Part shown: one piece after another, positions 24,664 through 33,157 of the stretch
How positions within the stretch are numbered: the first letter of the stretch is position 1
Layout: every line of letters begins with the position of its first letter
Origin: Streptomyces sp. YPW6
GTDB lineage: Bacteria > Actinomycetota > Actinomycetes > Streptomycetales > Streptomycetaceae
Length of the DNA: 64,000 nt
Direction: 5' to 3'
Assembly (NCBI RefSeq): GCF_018866325.1
Contig: NZ_CP076457.1
Span: 3,197,001 to 3,261,000, forward strand
Made by a program: the position numbers and the translations under genes
The notes under the pieces: generated by a model
Database searches by the model: none
What the model was told of the DNA's origin: nothing
What the model saw: only the letters and a program-made list of their open reading frames with translations

Positions 24664-26256
24664 ATGGCCACTGAAGACAAGAACCGCGCCACCGCGGCCG
24701 CGATCCTGCCGCTCGTCGGCGGGGCCGCGAACGTCGCCTCCATCGCCCACTGCATGACCCGGCTCCGTCTCGGGCTGCACGACCGGTCCCTCGTCGACGA
24801 CGAGGCGCTGAAGGCCCTGCCCGCCGTCATGGGCGTCGTCGAGGACGACACGTACCAGATCGTGCTGGGGCCGGGCACGGTCGCCCGGGTCACCCCGGAG
24901 TTCGAGCACCTGGTCGAGGAGGGACGGGAGGCGGCCCCCGCACCGGCCGCCGCCTCCACCGCCTCCTCTGCCCCCGCCGTCTCCGCCGTCTCCGCCGAGG
25001 AGCTGGCGGCGCAGGGCGCGGCGATCAAGGCACAGCAGAAGGCGAAGAACACGACCCCCTTCAAGCTGTTCCTGCGGAGAATCGCCAACATCTTCGTGCC
25101 GCTGATCCCGGCGCTGATCGGCTGCGGGATCATCGCGGGCCTCAACGGCCTGCTGGTCAACCTGGAGTGGCTGCCCGCCGTGACGCCCGCGCTGGCGGCG
25201 ATGGCATCGGGCTTCATGGCGCTGATCGCGGTGTTCGTGGGCTACAACACGGCGAAGGAGTTCGGCGGTACGCCGATCCTGGGCGGTGCGGTCGCGGCGA
25301 TCATCGTCTTCCCGGGCGTCGCGAACATCGACGCCTTCGGCCAGACCCTCTCGCCCGGCCAGGGGGGTGTGCTCGGCGCCCTGGGCGCGGCGGTGCTCGC
25401 GGTGTACGTGGAGAAGTGGTGCCGCCGCTGGGTGCCGGAGGCGCTGGACGTCCTGGTCACCCCGACCCTGACCGTCCTGATCTCCGGCCTGGCGACGATC
25501 TTCGGCCTGATGTACGTGGCCGGGGAGATCTCCTCCGCGATCGGCACGTTCGCCGACTGGCTGCTCTCCAACGGCGGCGCGGGCGCGGGCTTCGTCCTCG
25601 GCGGGCTGTTCCTCCCCCTCGTCATGCTGGGCCTGCACCAGGCGCTGATCCCGATCCACACGACCCTCATCGAGCAGCAGGGCTACACGGTCCTGCTGCC
25701 GATCCTGGCGATGGCCGGGGCGGGCCAGGTCGGCGCGGCGATGGCGGTCTACGTCCGCCTCCCCCGCAACGAGTCGATCCGCCGCACGATCAGGTCGGCG
25801 CTCCCGGCGGGTCTGCTGGGCGTCGGCGAGCCCCTGATCTACGGCGTCTCGCTCCCGCTGGGCCGCCCGTTCGTCACGGCGTGCGTCGGCGGGGCGTTCG
25901 GCGGCGGCTTCGTCGGCCTGTTCCACCAGCTCGGCGACACGGTCGGCTCGACGGCCATCGGCCCGTCCGGCTGGGCCCTGTTCCCGCTCCTGGACGGCAA
26001 CCACAGCCTGGGCTCGACGCTCGCGATCTACGCGGGCGGCCTGCTGGCGGGCTACGTCGCCGGCTTCCTGGCCACGTACTTCTTCGGCTTCGGCAAGGAC
26101 CTGCTGACCGAGTTCAACGTCTCCCAGGAACCGGCCCCGTCCACGATCGCGGCGACGGGCGGCACGCCCCGGGAGGCCACACCCGGCACCCGCGGCGGCC
26201 CGGACTCCGGCGACACGGACCCGGGTTCCCCGGAGAAGGCACCGGTCCGGGTCTGA
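24664..26256 (+). CDS. PTS EIIBC permease, probable MurNAc importer
   Basis: A 530-residue membrane protein that couples sugar uptake to phosphorylation. The EIIB domain is at residues 1-90 with the phosphorylated Cys30 in NVASIAHCMTRLRLGL. A linker of Ala/Pro follows, then the EIIC domain with about ten membrane helices (FKLFLRRIANIFVPLIPALI, LNGLLVNLEWLPAVTPALAA, and the substrate loop VGEPLIYGVSLPLG). The glucose/sucrose superfamily EIIC with GIxEPxxYG-like motif is evident. Its place after murQ points to MurNAc (MurP-like) rather than sucrose. The EIIA part is absent and would be supplied by another PTS protein. The last 50 residues are a charged cytoplasmic tail. Confidence 0.88.
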   Translation: MATEDKNRATAAAILPLVGGAANVASIAHCMTRLRLGLHDRSLVDDEALKALPAVMGVVEDDTYQIVLGPGTVARVTPEFEHLVEEGREAAPAPAAASTASSAPAVSAVSAEELAAQGAAIKAQQKAKNTTPFKLFLRRIANIFVPLIPALIGCGIIAGLNGLLVNLEWLPAVTPALAAMASGFMALIAVFVGYNTAKEFGGTPILGGAVAAIIVFPGVANIDAFGQTLSPGQGGVLGALGAAVLAVYVEKWCRRWVPEALDVLVTPTLTVLISGLATIFGLMYVAGEISSAIGTFADWLLSNGGAGAGFVLGGLFLPLVMLGLHQALIPIHTTLIEQQGYTVLLPILAMAGAGQVGAAMAVYVRLPRNESIRRTIRSALPAGLLGVGEPLIYGVSLPLGRPFVTACVGGAFGGGFVGLFHQLGDTVGSTAIGPSGWALFPLLDGNHSLGSTLAIYAGGLLAGYVAGFLATYFFGFGKDLLTEFNVSQEPAPSTIAATGGTPREATPGTRGGPDSGDTDPGSPEKAPVRV

Positions 26257-26393
26257 GAATCCCGCACAGCGGCCTGACCAGCGCGGAGCCGGGAGGCGCA
26301 CGTAGCGGTTCCTGATTCACGGGGATCGCGGGCGGGGTGAACTCCCGCGCCTCCGCCATCGAGGTGGCCACCCGGCCTCGGCACCTCCACCCG

Positions 26394-27005
26394 TCAGCCG
26401 AGGCCCGGGAACTCCTCCGTCGGCAGCTGTACGTCGAACGGGGACGGCACGGTCAGCGGCTTGCCGAACGGCACCGCGTCCGTGTGCTTGTAGGTGCCGT
26501 CCTCGTTCGGCTCGGTGAACAGCGTGACCATCGGCCCCCGGGTGTCGAACCGGTCGATCAGCAGGTACATCGGGACGCCCGCGCGGGCATACGCGCGGTA
26601 CTTCTTGGTGCGGTCCTCCCGGGCGTTGCCCCGCGAGGTGATCTCGACGACGAGCAGGGCCTCCGAGGCGTCCATCGGGTCGCTGGTCTCGGGATCGGCG
26701 GCCGCGATCAGCTCGGTCGGCATGACTACCAGGTCGGGGACGTACAGCTTGCCGAGCGGCGCGATATGGACGCCGAGGGTCTGGTAGATCTCCAGATCCT
26801 CTGGCAGCGTCGCGTAGAGCCTGCGCTGAACCCTGGCAGCGATCCCGTTGTGATGTGCGTGCGGCGGCGGTACCAAAGCGATCTGCCCCTCGTCGATCTC
26901 GGCGCGCCACCCCTCGGGCACGTCCAGCTCACGCCATGTCTGCAGGAGGTAGTCCCACGCGCGCCCATCCGATGCCTGGCCGTTCTCGACAAACGCTGCG
27001 GTCAT
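26394..27005 (-). CDS. Uma2-family (DUF820) PD-(D/E)XK-like protein
   Basis: A 203-residue protein of the Uma2 family, abundant in cyanobacteria and Streptomyces. The restriction-endonuclease-like core shows PDLVVMP (Asp, about residue 95) and LLVVEITSRGN (Glu, about residue 120), with RTKKYRAYARAGVPMYLLID following. The N-terminal ELDVPEGWRAEIDEGQIALVPPP is also typical. Nuclease activity has rarely been shown, and Streptomyces carry dozens of copies whose role is unknown. The ATG at 27005 opens MTAAFVENGQAS. GC content is a little below that of its neighbours. It stands alone between the mur operon and the light-sensing module. Confidence 0.82.
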   Translation of the reverse strand: MTAAFVENGQASDGRAWDYLLQTWRELDVPEGWRAEIDEGQIALVPPPHAHHNGIAARVQRRLYATLPEDLEIYQTLGVHIAPLGKLYVPDLVVMPTELIAAADPETSDPMDASEALLVVEITSRGNAREDRTKKYRAYARAGVPMYLLIDRFDTRGPMVTLFTEPNEDGTYKHTDAVPFGKPLTVPSPFDVQLPTEEFPGLG

Positions 27006-27235
27006 CGCGGGTCCCTTCTTCCGTGGCCTTGCCGAGCAGGCTAGATCGGGGTTTCACGGCCGCCGGCCGTTCCCCACCAGCGTCCCACGATCGAGTGGTC
27101 GCGCGCAGGCAGCACGCCCCTACCGCCCGGTACCGGCACCCCCGCCCCAGGAATGAATTCCGGCCCCCCGGTCATACTGGCCCAGGACAGACAGCTGCGA
27201 GCGGGTGACCGACGCACGGCATCGGAGGGCGGGGC

Positions 27236-29035
27236 ATGGTCGACGACACGTGGTCCGGCGCGTTGCACCGGCTCTGGCAGGCCGCTTCACGGGCGGAGGA
27301 GGTCGCCGCGCTGGCGGACGACGTCTACGCACCGCTCCTCGCCACCCCGGGCGTCCACCTCGTCGTGGGCACGCGGTGGGACGAGGACGCGACCCTGCGG
27401 TACATGCGGGCGCTCGATGCGGACGGCGGCGCACCGGTGATCGTCGCGACGGCCCGTTCGATGCCGGGGGCCGCCGTCCGTGAACCCGACGGCGAACCGG
27501 TCGTGACCCGGTCCGCCGTCGCGGAGCTCGACGACGCGGCGTGGCCGGAGGCGGAGTTCCTGCGGCGCTCGCCGGGGGCGTCCGTCGTGGCGTGCACCTT
27601 CCGGCTCGACCGGAACGGCTGGGCGGGGCTCAGCGTCGCCGTGGACGCCTCGGCCGACACGGAGGAGGTCGCACGCCGTCTGGCTCAGGCCATCGACGTC
27701 ATCGTCGCGTGCCACACCGGCATCCTCCAGCGCGGCCGCGAGGCCCGCCGGGGCGCCGACGACGCCCTGCTCGCCGAGGCGTCGCTCCAGATGGACTCGT
27801 CCCTCGACGTCGAGGACACCCTCAGACGGGTGGCCCGGATCGCCGTCCCGGCCGTCGCGGACGGCTGCCTCGTCCATCTGCTGCGCAAGGACGGCCCCGA
27901 GTTCGTCGCCGCCACCCACGTCGCCGTCCGGCAGCAGCGCGCCCTGGAGGAGGCGGGCCGGGACGACCCGTGGCTGACCTCCCTGCTCACCCGGCGCGAC
28001 GACGGCGACCAGGCCCTGTTCCTGAGCGGCGCCGCACTCGACGGGTCCCCGTTCGCCGGCCCCGCTCCCGCCGGGGACGGCCGGCACCCCACGGTGGTCA
28101 GCGTCAGCACCCTGCACGCCCGCGGCCGCGTCGTCGGCAGCATCACCTTCGTCTACCAGCGCCCCGAGGACCGGCTGCCCGACAGCGCCTTCCTCGACAG
28201 TCTCGCCACCCGTGCCGCCCTCGCCATCGACAACGCGCTGCTGTACGAGCTGCGCCGGCACGCCGTCCTCTCGCTCCAGGAGCACCTGCTCCCCTCCCGG
28301 CTCCCGTCCGCCGCGGGCTGGGACCTGTCGGCGAGTTACGAGGTCGGCGACCCGATGCTCGATGTCGGCGGCGACTTCTACGACGCCGTGCCCCGCCCCG
28401 ACGGCTCCATCTCGCTGCTGATAGGCGACGTCTGCGGGCGCGGCGCCGAGGCCGCCGCCCTCACCGGACTGGCCCGGCACACCCTGCGCACGCTGCTGGA
28501 GGAGGGCACCGACCCGGGCACCGCGCTGAGCCGCCTCAACCGGGCGCTGCGCCAGGAGGGAGCCTCCCGCTTCCTCACCGCGGTCGTCGTGACGATGACG
28601 CCCCGGGCCGACGGCACCGTGCTCCTCACCACGTGCAGCGCCGGCCACCCGCGGCCGCTGGTGCTCCGCGCGGACGGCACCACCGACGAGGTCGTCTCGG
28701 GCGGTCTGCTCCTCGGCATCCTGGACGACGTCTCGTACGAGAGCCACGAGGACTTCCTCGCCCCGGGCGACACCCTCGTCCTGTTCACCGACGGGCTCAC
28801 GGAGTCCCGGGGGGCGGGCGGCACGTACTTCGAGAGCGTCCTGTCCGAGCGCCTCTCCGCCCTGCGCGGCAGCGACGCCGCCCACGTCGCGGAGAGCCTG
28901 GCCCGGCAGGCCAGGGCCTTCCGCGCCTCCGGGCAGGACGACATCGCCCTGCTCGTGGCCCGCTGGAACGGCAACACGCCCTCCGAGGGCCTGGCCCCCC
29001 TTCACACCCTCCTCGAACAGGCGGCGTTGCGATGA
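27236..29035 (+). CDS. GAF-PP2C (SpoIIE/RsbU-type) protein phosphatase
   Basis: A 599-residue cytoplasmic Ser/Thr phosphatase of the partner-switching type. The first 150 residues are an unassigned sensor-like part. A GAF domain spans about residues 170-330 (LQMDSSLDVEDTLRRVARIA to FLDSLATRAALAIDNALLYE). The PPM/SpoIIE catalytic domain fills the rest. Metal-binding acids are visible in YEVGDPMLDVGGDFYDAV, ISLLIGDVCGRGAEAAALTG, DTLVLFTDGLTESRGAGG and GQDDIALLVAR. Such enzymes dephosphorylate anti-anti-sigma factors. The ATG at 27236 follows GGAGGGCGGGG. Its stop overlaps the response regulator start (ATGA), and the phytochrome gene faces it, so light control of the phosphatase is a reasonable hypothesis. 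Confidence 0.88.
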   Translation: MVDDTWSGALHRLWQAASRAEEVAALADDVYAPLLATPGVHLVVGTRWDEDATLRYMRALDADGGAPVIVATARSMPGAAVREPDGEPVVTRSAVAELDDAAWPEAEFLRRSPGASVVACTFRLDRNGWAGLSVAVDASADTEEVARRLAQAIDVIVACHTGILQRGREARRGADDALLAEASLQMDSSLDVEDTLRRVARIAVPAVADGCLVHLLRKDGPEFVAATHVAVRQQRALEEAGRDDPWLTSLLTRRDDGDQALFLSGAALDGSPFAGPAPAGDGRHPTVVSVSTLHARGRVVGSITFVYQRPEDRLPDSAFLDSLATRAALAIDNALLYELRRHAVLSLQEHLLPSRLPSAAGWDLSASYEVGDPMLDVGGDFYDAVPRPDGSISLLIGDVCGRGAEAAALTGLARHTLRTLLEEGTDPGTALSRLNRALRQEGASRFLTAVVVTMTPRADGTVLLTTCSAGHPRPLVLRADGTTDEVVSGGLLLGILDDVSYESHEDFLAPGDTLVLFTDGLTESRGAGGTYFESVLSERLSALRGSDAAHVAESLARQARAFRASGQDDIALLVARWNGNTPSEGLAPLHTLLEQAALR

Positions 29036-29481
29036 CCCGTGGCGGACTGATCCTCGTGGTCGAGGACTCGGAGGAGGACACCGAGGCCATCCAGCGCGCC
29101 CTGTCCCGCTCGCACCCCTTCCTGGACCTGGAGTTCGCCCCGCGCAGCGAGGACGTGCTCCCCCGGCTCCTCGATCCGGACGCGCGGCGCCCGGATCTGC
29201 TGCTCCTCGACCTCAACATGCCGGGCACGGACGGCCTGACGCTGCTGTCGAGGCTGCGCGCCGACACCGCGTGCGCGTCACTGACCGTGGTGGTCTTCAC
29301 CTCCTCCACGGCCTCCGCGGAGGAGGACGCCTGCTACGCGGCGGGCGCGGACAGCTACATCTACAAGCCCGTCAACTTCGAGCTGTTCCAGACCGTTCTG
29401 CAGGGCGCCGTCGACTTCTGGCTGCCGCGCGCGGCCGACGGCGCGGTCACGGCCGCGCCTCCGGCGGCTCCTCCAGCGTGA
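29032..29481 (+). CDS. Rcp1-like single-domain response regulator
   Basis: A 149-residue receiver with no output domain. LILVVEDSEEDTEAIQRAL gives the acidic pair, LLLLDLNMPGTDGLTLLSRL holds the phospho-acceptor Asp, VVVFTSSTASAEEDACYAAG carries the conserved Thr/Ser, and SYIYKPVNFELF the conserved Lys. This form is that of Rcp1, the partner of cyanobacterial and bacterial phytochromes. It starts inside the stop of the PP2C gene (ATGA), so both are produced together. Its last 35 bases overlap the 3' end of the convergent phytochrome gene. The obvious reading is that the phytochrome kinase phosphorylates it. Confidence 0.9.
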   Translation: MTRGGLILVVEDSEEDTEAIQRALSRSHPFLDLEFAPRSEDVLPRLLDPDARRPDLLLLDLNMPGTDGLTLLSRLRADTACASLTVVVFTSSTASAEEDACYAAGADSYIYKPVNFELFQTVLQGAVDFWLPRAADGAVTAAPPAAPPA

Positions 29482-31864
29482 ACCAGACGGCGGTGCCGGG
29501 CCCGCCGCCGGAGTCCGCGTCCGGCGCGGCGGCCGGGCTCTCCAGCCACAGCCGGCCCCCGTGCCGTTCCACGATCCGCTTGACCACGGCGAGGCCGACG
29601 CCCGAACCGCCGCCCCGCTCGTCGCGGCGGTGCAGCCTGCGAAACAGCTGAAGGACGTCCGCCTGCTGCCCGGCGGGAATCCCGATGCCGTTGTCCCGGA
29701 CGACGAGAGCCGTCACCGCGCCCCCGTCCGCGCCACGGCCCTCCTGCCCCGGCGGGGTGACCCGTACCGCGTCCACCCACACCCGCCGCTCCCCCGCGCC
29801 CTCGTCCGCCGCGTACTTGGCCGCGTTCACGAGCAGGTTCTCCAGCACCTCGCGCAGCCGCTCCCGGTCCGCCCGCAGCCGGGGCAGGGCGGCCGGGCGC
29901 ACCAGCGTCACCCCCTGCTCCGCCAGCCGGCCCCCGGCCACCACCAGCGCGTCGTCCAGCACCTCGTCCACCGACAACGCCTCCCGCTCCAGGCCCACCT
30001 GCCCCAGGCGCGAGAAGTGCAGCAGCGAGTCCAGCAGGCCGTCCATGCGCTCCGCGAGGCGCCGCACGGTGGTCAGCCGGCGCAGGGACGTCGTGTCCAG
30101 GGCGGTCCCGGCGTCCTCGACGATGAACGCGGCGGCGTTCGAGATCCCCCGCAACGGCTCCTTGAGGTCGTGCGCCGCCGCGTGGGCGAACGAGTCCAGG
30201 TCCTCGTTCGTCCGGGCCAGCTCCGTGTTCCGCGCCTCCAGCGCCACCACCTGGCGGGTCAGCAGACCCGACACCTCCCGCCACAGCTCACCGGCGACCA
30301 CCCGCTGGGCCGGACTCCACGGCGCGCTCCGCCCCCGTACGGTCGCCCGGTAGACCGCCGCCGAACCGCGCGGGGTCAGCCGCTCACCCCCGGGGCCCGT
30401 ACGCACCGGCCGGGACGGGTCGGCGGCCCATTCCCGGGGCGCGGGGCGCTCACGGCGCCACCAGGCCAGCAGGTCGCCGTCCCGGTTGAACGGGAGGAGG
30501 AGCAGCCCGGCGGGAACCCCTTCGGCCTCGGCCTCCTCCGGTTCCAGGCCCAGCGCTTCGGGCAGCCGGTCGCTGCTCCAGACCTCGCCGACGGGCCCGT
30601 CCTGCGCGAGCCGGGCCAGCAGTCCGGGCAGCGCCTCGGGCAGCGGGGCCCCGGCCGTCAGCATCTCCGTGCCCCGCAGCAGCACCGCCCCGTCCGCGTC
30701 GAGCAGTTCGGCCAGACCGGACCCGGGCCTCATCAGGTCGTCCGGCGCCCAGGAGGTCAGCCGGGCCAGCACGGCGGCGAGCGCCCCCCGGCTCCGGGCC
30801 AGCTCGTCCGCCTCCTCGCGCCCGGCGACGGCGGCGAGTTGCAGGGACAGCGCGATCCCGAAGAACTCGCACGCCGCCCGCACCTCGGGCGACAGCCGCC
30901 TCGGCTCGTCGCCGTGGCAGGCGATCAGCCCCCACAACTCCCCTTCGTGCAGGAGCGATACGGACATGGAGGAGGCCACCCCGATGTTGCGCAGGTACTC
31001 CAGGTGGTAGCCGGAGACCGTCCGCAGCACGGAGGCGGAGAGGTCCAGCGGCTCCCCCGTGTCCGCACGCAGCGCCGGTTCGAGCCCCGCCGTGCGGTCG
31101 TCCACATCGCCGATGACCCGGATCCAGTTGCGGGCGTAGAGACGGCGGGCCTGCGGCGGAATGTCGGTGGCCGGGAACCACAGCCCCAGCCACGGTTCGC
31201 GTCCCTCGCTGCGGGTCTCCGCGATCACCTGGCCGGGTCCGTCGCGGCCGTCGAAGCGGTACGCCACCACCCGGTCGTAGCCGGTGAGCGTCCGGATCTC
31301 CCGGACGGCGGCCTCACAGCACTCGGTGACGTCCCTCGCCCCCTGGAGCTTCTGCAGGGCGCGCCGCACCCGGGGGTAGAAGTGCTGGAACACGAACGGC
31401 CCGTCGTCGGAGCGCGGTTCGAACTCCAACACCAGCAGGTCCCCGTTCCGGTGCACGGTCACGTCGAACAGCCGGGCCCCGTCCTCGCCGCCGTCCTCGC
31501 CGCCCAGGGTCAGCGGCAGCACACCGGAGGACGCGGGCCCTTCCTGCGGTGCGGCCGCGCCCGAGTCCGTCACCGCCTGCGCGCTCTCCCGGGCCCGCGC
31601 CCACTGCTCGTCGCCGATCAGCTCCGTGACCGGCCGGCCCAGCACCTCTCCGGCCGCCCGGCCCACCACTTCGGCCACGTTCCGGCTCACGGTGTCCACG
31701 ACGGCGTCGTCCCACCGCGCGGCGATCAGCGCCCCGTACGACTGGACACCGCCGAGCAGGTGGATCGGCTCGCGCACACACTGCGACAGGTCGAATTCCT
31801 GGCTGACCCCGGCCTCGGCGGCGACCGCCCTGGGGGTGAGCCACCCCTGTACGTCTTCGGGCAC
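29447..31864 (-). CDS. Bacteriophytochrome histidine kinase
   Basis: An 805-residue red/far-red photoreceptor kinase. PAS domain: the biliverdin-linking Cys is Cys29 in DLSQCVREPIHLLGGVQSYG. GAF domain: FPATDIPPQARRLYARN carries the DIP motif, and YHLEYLRNIGVASSMSVSLL and LWGLIACHGDEPRRLSPEVR the two chromophore-pocket His. PHY domain: WAADPSRP, LTPRGS and RGRSAPWSPAQ form the tongue. HisKA: FAHAAAHDLKEPLRGI with the phospho-His. HATPase: LENLLVNAAKY, VVRDNGIGIP and GSGVGLAVVKR. The GTG at 31864 follows GGAG by 8 nt and starts just before the Cys; upstream codons in frame are noise. No heme oxygenase (bphO) is in the window, so biliverdin must come from elsewhere. It converges with and overlaps the response regulator gene. 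Confidence 0.92.
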   Translation of the reverse strand: MPEDVQGWLTPRAVAAEAGVSQEFDLSQCVREPIHLLGGVQSYGALIAARWDDAVVDTVSRNVAEVVGRAAGEVLGRPVTELIGDEQWARARESAQAVTDSGAAAPQEGPASSGVLPLTLGGEDGGEDGARLFDVTVHRNGDLLVLEFEPRSDDGPFVFQHFYPRVRRALQKLQGARDVTECCEAAVREIRTLTGYDRVVAYRFDGRDGPGQVIAETRSEGREPWLGLWFPATDIPPQARRLYARNWIRVIGDVDDRTAGLEPALRADTGEPLDLSASVLRTVSGYHLEYLRNIGVASSMSVSLLHEGELWGLIACHGDEPRRLSPEVRAACEFFGIALSLQLAAVAGREEADELARSRGALAAVLARLTSWAPDDLMRPGSGLAELLDADGAVLLRGTEMLTAGAPLPEALPGLLARLAQDGPVGEVWSSDRLPEALGLEPEEAEAEGVPAGLLLLPFNRDGDLLAWWRRERPAPREWAADPSRPVRTGPGGERLTPRGSAAVYRATVRGRSAPWSPAQRVVAGELWREVSGLLTRQVVALEARNTELARTNEDLDSFAHAAAHDLKEPLRGISNAAAFIVEDAGTALDTTSLRRLTTVRRLAERMDGLLDSLLHFSRLGQVGLEREALSVDEVLDDALVVAGGRLAEQGVTLVRPAALPRLRADRERLREVLENLLVNAAKYAADEGAGERRVWVDAVRVTPPGQEGRGADGGAVTALVVRDNGIGIPAGQQADVLQLFRRLHRRDERGGGSGVGLAVVKRIVERHGGRLWLESPAAAPDADSGGGPGTAVWFTLEEPPEARP

Positions 31865-32216
31865 CTTCTCTTCTCCGTCCTTCGGCTCCGCCCTTCCTAT
31901 CACCCCGCCTTCGGAGGGGAATTCCCGCACATATACGCGCGGAGGAAAACCACCTCCGGGAATCCGGATTCCCGGAGGCCGGTCACCTGGTTTCCCCACA
32001 TACCGCCCCCGGCCGGCCCGCCGCGCCGGGCCCGCAGGCCCGGCCGGGAAGGAACACCGGTGGTCGCACCAGGTGTAGGCCCCCTCTCCCCGGGCACACG
32101 AAGTCCGACGGAGACAGCGGCACGGCGCCGGTGAATCCGCCGCAAGGAAACCGGAACGAGGAAACCGGGACACCAGCGAAAGAATGGCCCAGGCGACCTT
32201 CGCGAAAGGAGCCACC

Positions 32217-32570
32217 ATGAGCGACTCCCTGTGGGTCTACCAGCCATCGAGCGGTCATACCGCAGGAATCGACCTGACCGGCTATTCGGTCGAGGCGACC
32301 GACGGCAGTATCGGAAAGGTCGACAAGTATTCCGACGAGGTGGGCTCGGCCTACCTCCTCGTCGACATCGGGGTCTGGATCTTCGGCAAGGACGTCCTGC
32401 TGCCGGCGGGCACGGTGAAGCGGATCGACGCGGAGAACCGCCGGGTCCACGTCGACCTCACCAAGGAACAGGTCAAGGACTCCCCGGAGTTCGACCGCCA
32501 CCGGCAGGCCGAGGACCCGGGCTACCACGAGCAACTGTCCGCGTACTACCTGGCGTTCCGCATCATGTGA
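32217..32570 (+). CDS. PRC-barrel domain protein
   Basis: A 117-residue protein with a PRC-barrel fold: GIDLTGYSVEATDGSIGKVD, then AYLLVDIGVWIFGKDVLLPA and AGTVKRIDAENRRVHVDLTK. These small domains occur in photosynthetic reaction centres and in RNA-processing or stress proteins, and many Streptomyces copies are linked to general stress. The ATG at 32217 has AAAGGAG at a good spacing; an upstream ATG in frame at 32184 has none. It diverges from the phytochrome gene across 350 bases. Function here is unknown. Confidence 0.85.
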   Translation: MSDSLWVYQPSSGHTAGIDLTGYSVEATDGSIGKVDKYSDEVGSAYLLVDIGVWIFGKDVLLPAGTVKRIDAENRRVHVDLTKEQVKDSPEFDRHRQAEDPGYHEQLSAYYLAFRIM

Positions 32571-32758
32571 CGGAGACCGGCGTACGCCCCCGAGCGGCGG
32601 CGGGCCCGACCCCGAGGAGGGGCCGGCCCCGCCGCCTCACGCGTGGGCACCCCGCAGGCCGTGCGACCTGAACGAGGCGGCCCGGACGACGCGACCGTGC
32701 GGCCCTCGGCCCGCCAGGGTGGCCCGGCCCCGTACTCCGCATCGCTCCGGCCGGGCCC

Positions 32759-32942
32759 CGCACCGCTCGGACCGGCCCCGCACGCCCCGGACCGCGCCCC
32801 GCGCCGCTCGAACCGGGCCCCGCACCGCTCGGACCGGCCCCGCACGCCCCGGACCGCGCCCCGCGCCGCTCGAACCGGGCCCCGCACCGCTCGGACCGGC
32901 CCCCGCACGCCCCGGACCGCGCCCCGCGCGACTCGGACCGGG
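32759..32942. repeat. Three 62-bp tandem repeats, each of three 20-21-bp subunits
   Basis: Units begin at 32759, 32821 and 32883. The first two are identical over nearly all 62 bp and the third decays at its end. Each unit divides into CCCCGCACCGCTCGGACCGG, CCCCGCACGCCCCGGACCG and CCCCGCGCCGCTCGAACCGG-like parts, so the array grew in two steps. It fills the space between the PRC gene and the lacI promoter. All frames stay open but encode only Arg/Pro/Ala repeats, which I do not take as a gene. Confidence 0.85.
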
Positions 32943-32978
32943 TCCCGCACGGCGCGACGGCGATCCGGCGGCCACTTC

Positions 32979-33018
32979 TGGGAGCGCTCTCAGCACTGTC
33001 GGCGCCCGGCGCTAGGCT
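32979..33018 (+). promoter_or_regulatory. LacI-type operator and -10 box upstream of lacI-like gene
   Basis: TGGGAGCGCTCTCA (32979-32992) matches 13 of 14 bases of the CebR-type palindrome TGGGAGCGCTCCCA. TAGGCT (33013-33018) is a common Streptomyces -10 box, and the operator then overlaps the -35 position. The repressor probably controls its own gene. Related palindromes stand before the glucanase and transporter genes. Confidence 0.65.
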
Positions 33019-33041
33019 GTAGACGATCCGGCGGCGACACC

Positions 33042-33118
33042 GGGCACGCACCACGCACACACGCACAGACGCACTCACGCAGACGTACGCGCGGACACAG
33101 ACGCGGACGCACGCACGG
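33042..33118. repeat. Degenerate ACGCAC/ACACGC low-complexity leader
   Basis: The presumed lacI 5' leader is made largely of CACGCA, CACACG and GACGCA units with few G runs. It has the look of a decayed simple repeat. It ends about 25 bases before the AAGGAG of the lacI gene. No stem is obvious, and an unstructured leader could help ribosome access. Confidence 0.55.
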
Positions 33119-33157
33119 CCCGCGTGTCGCCGCCCCCGTCGACAAGGAGCGTCCGCC

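Noticed and set aside
23179..26301. A 1040-codon open frame on the minus strand across the mur operon
   Set aside because: It is the antisense of three well-identified genes, rich in Arg/Gly/Asp with no domain; high GC keeps stops rare.
26394..27005. Uma2/DUF820 gene as part of an insertion sequence
   Set aside because: No terminal inverted repeats, target duplication or transposase is seen around it.
29561..32134. A long plus-strand frame opposite the phytochrome gene
   Set aside because: Antisense shadow of a gene with clear catalytic motifs.
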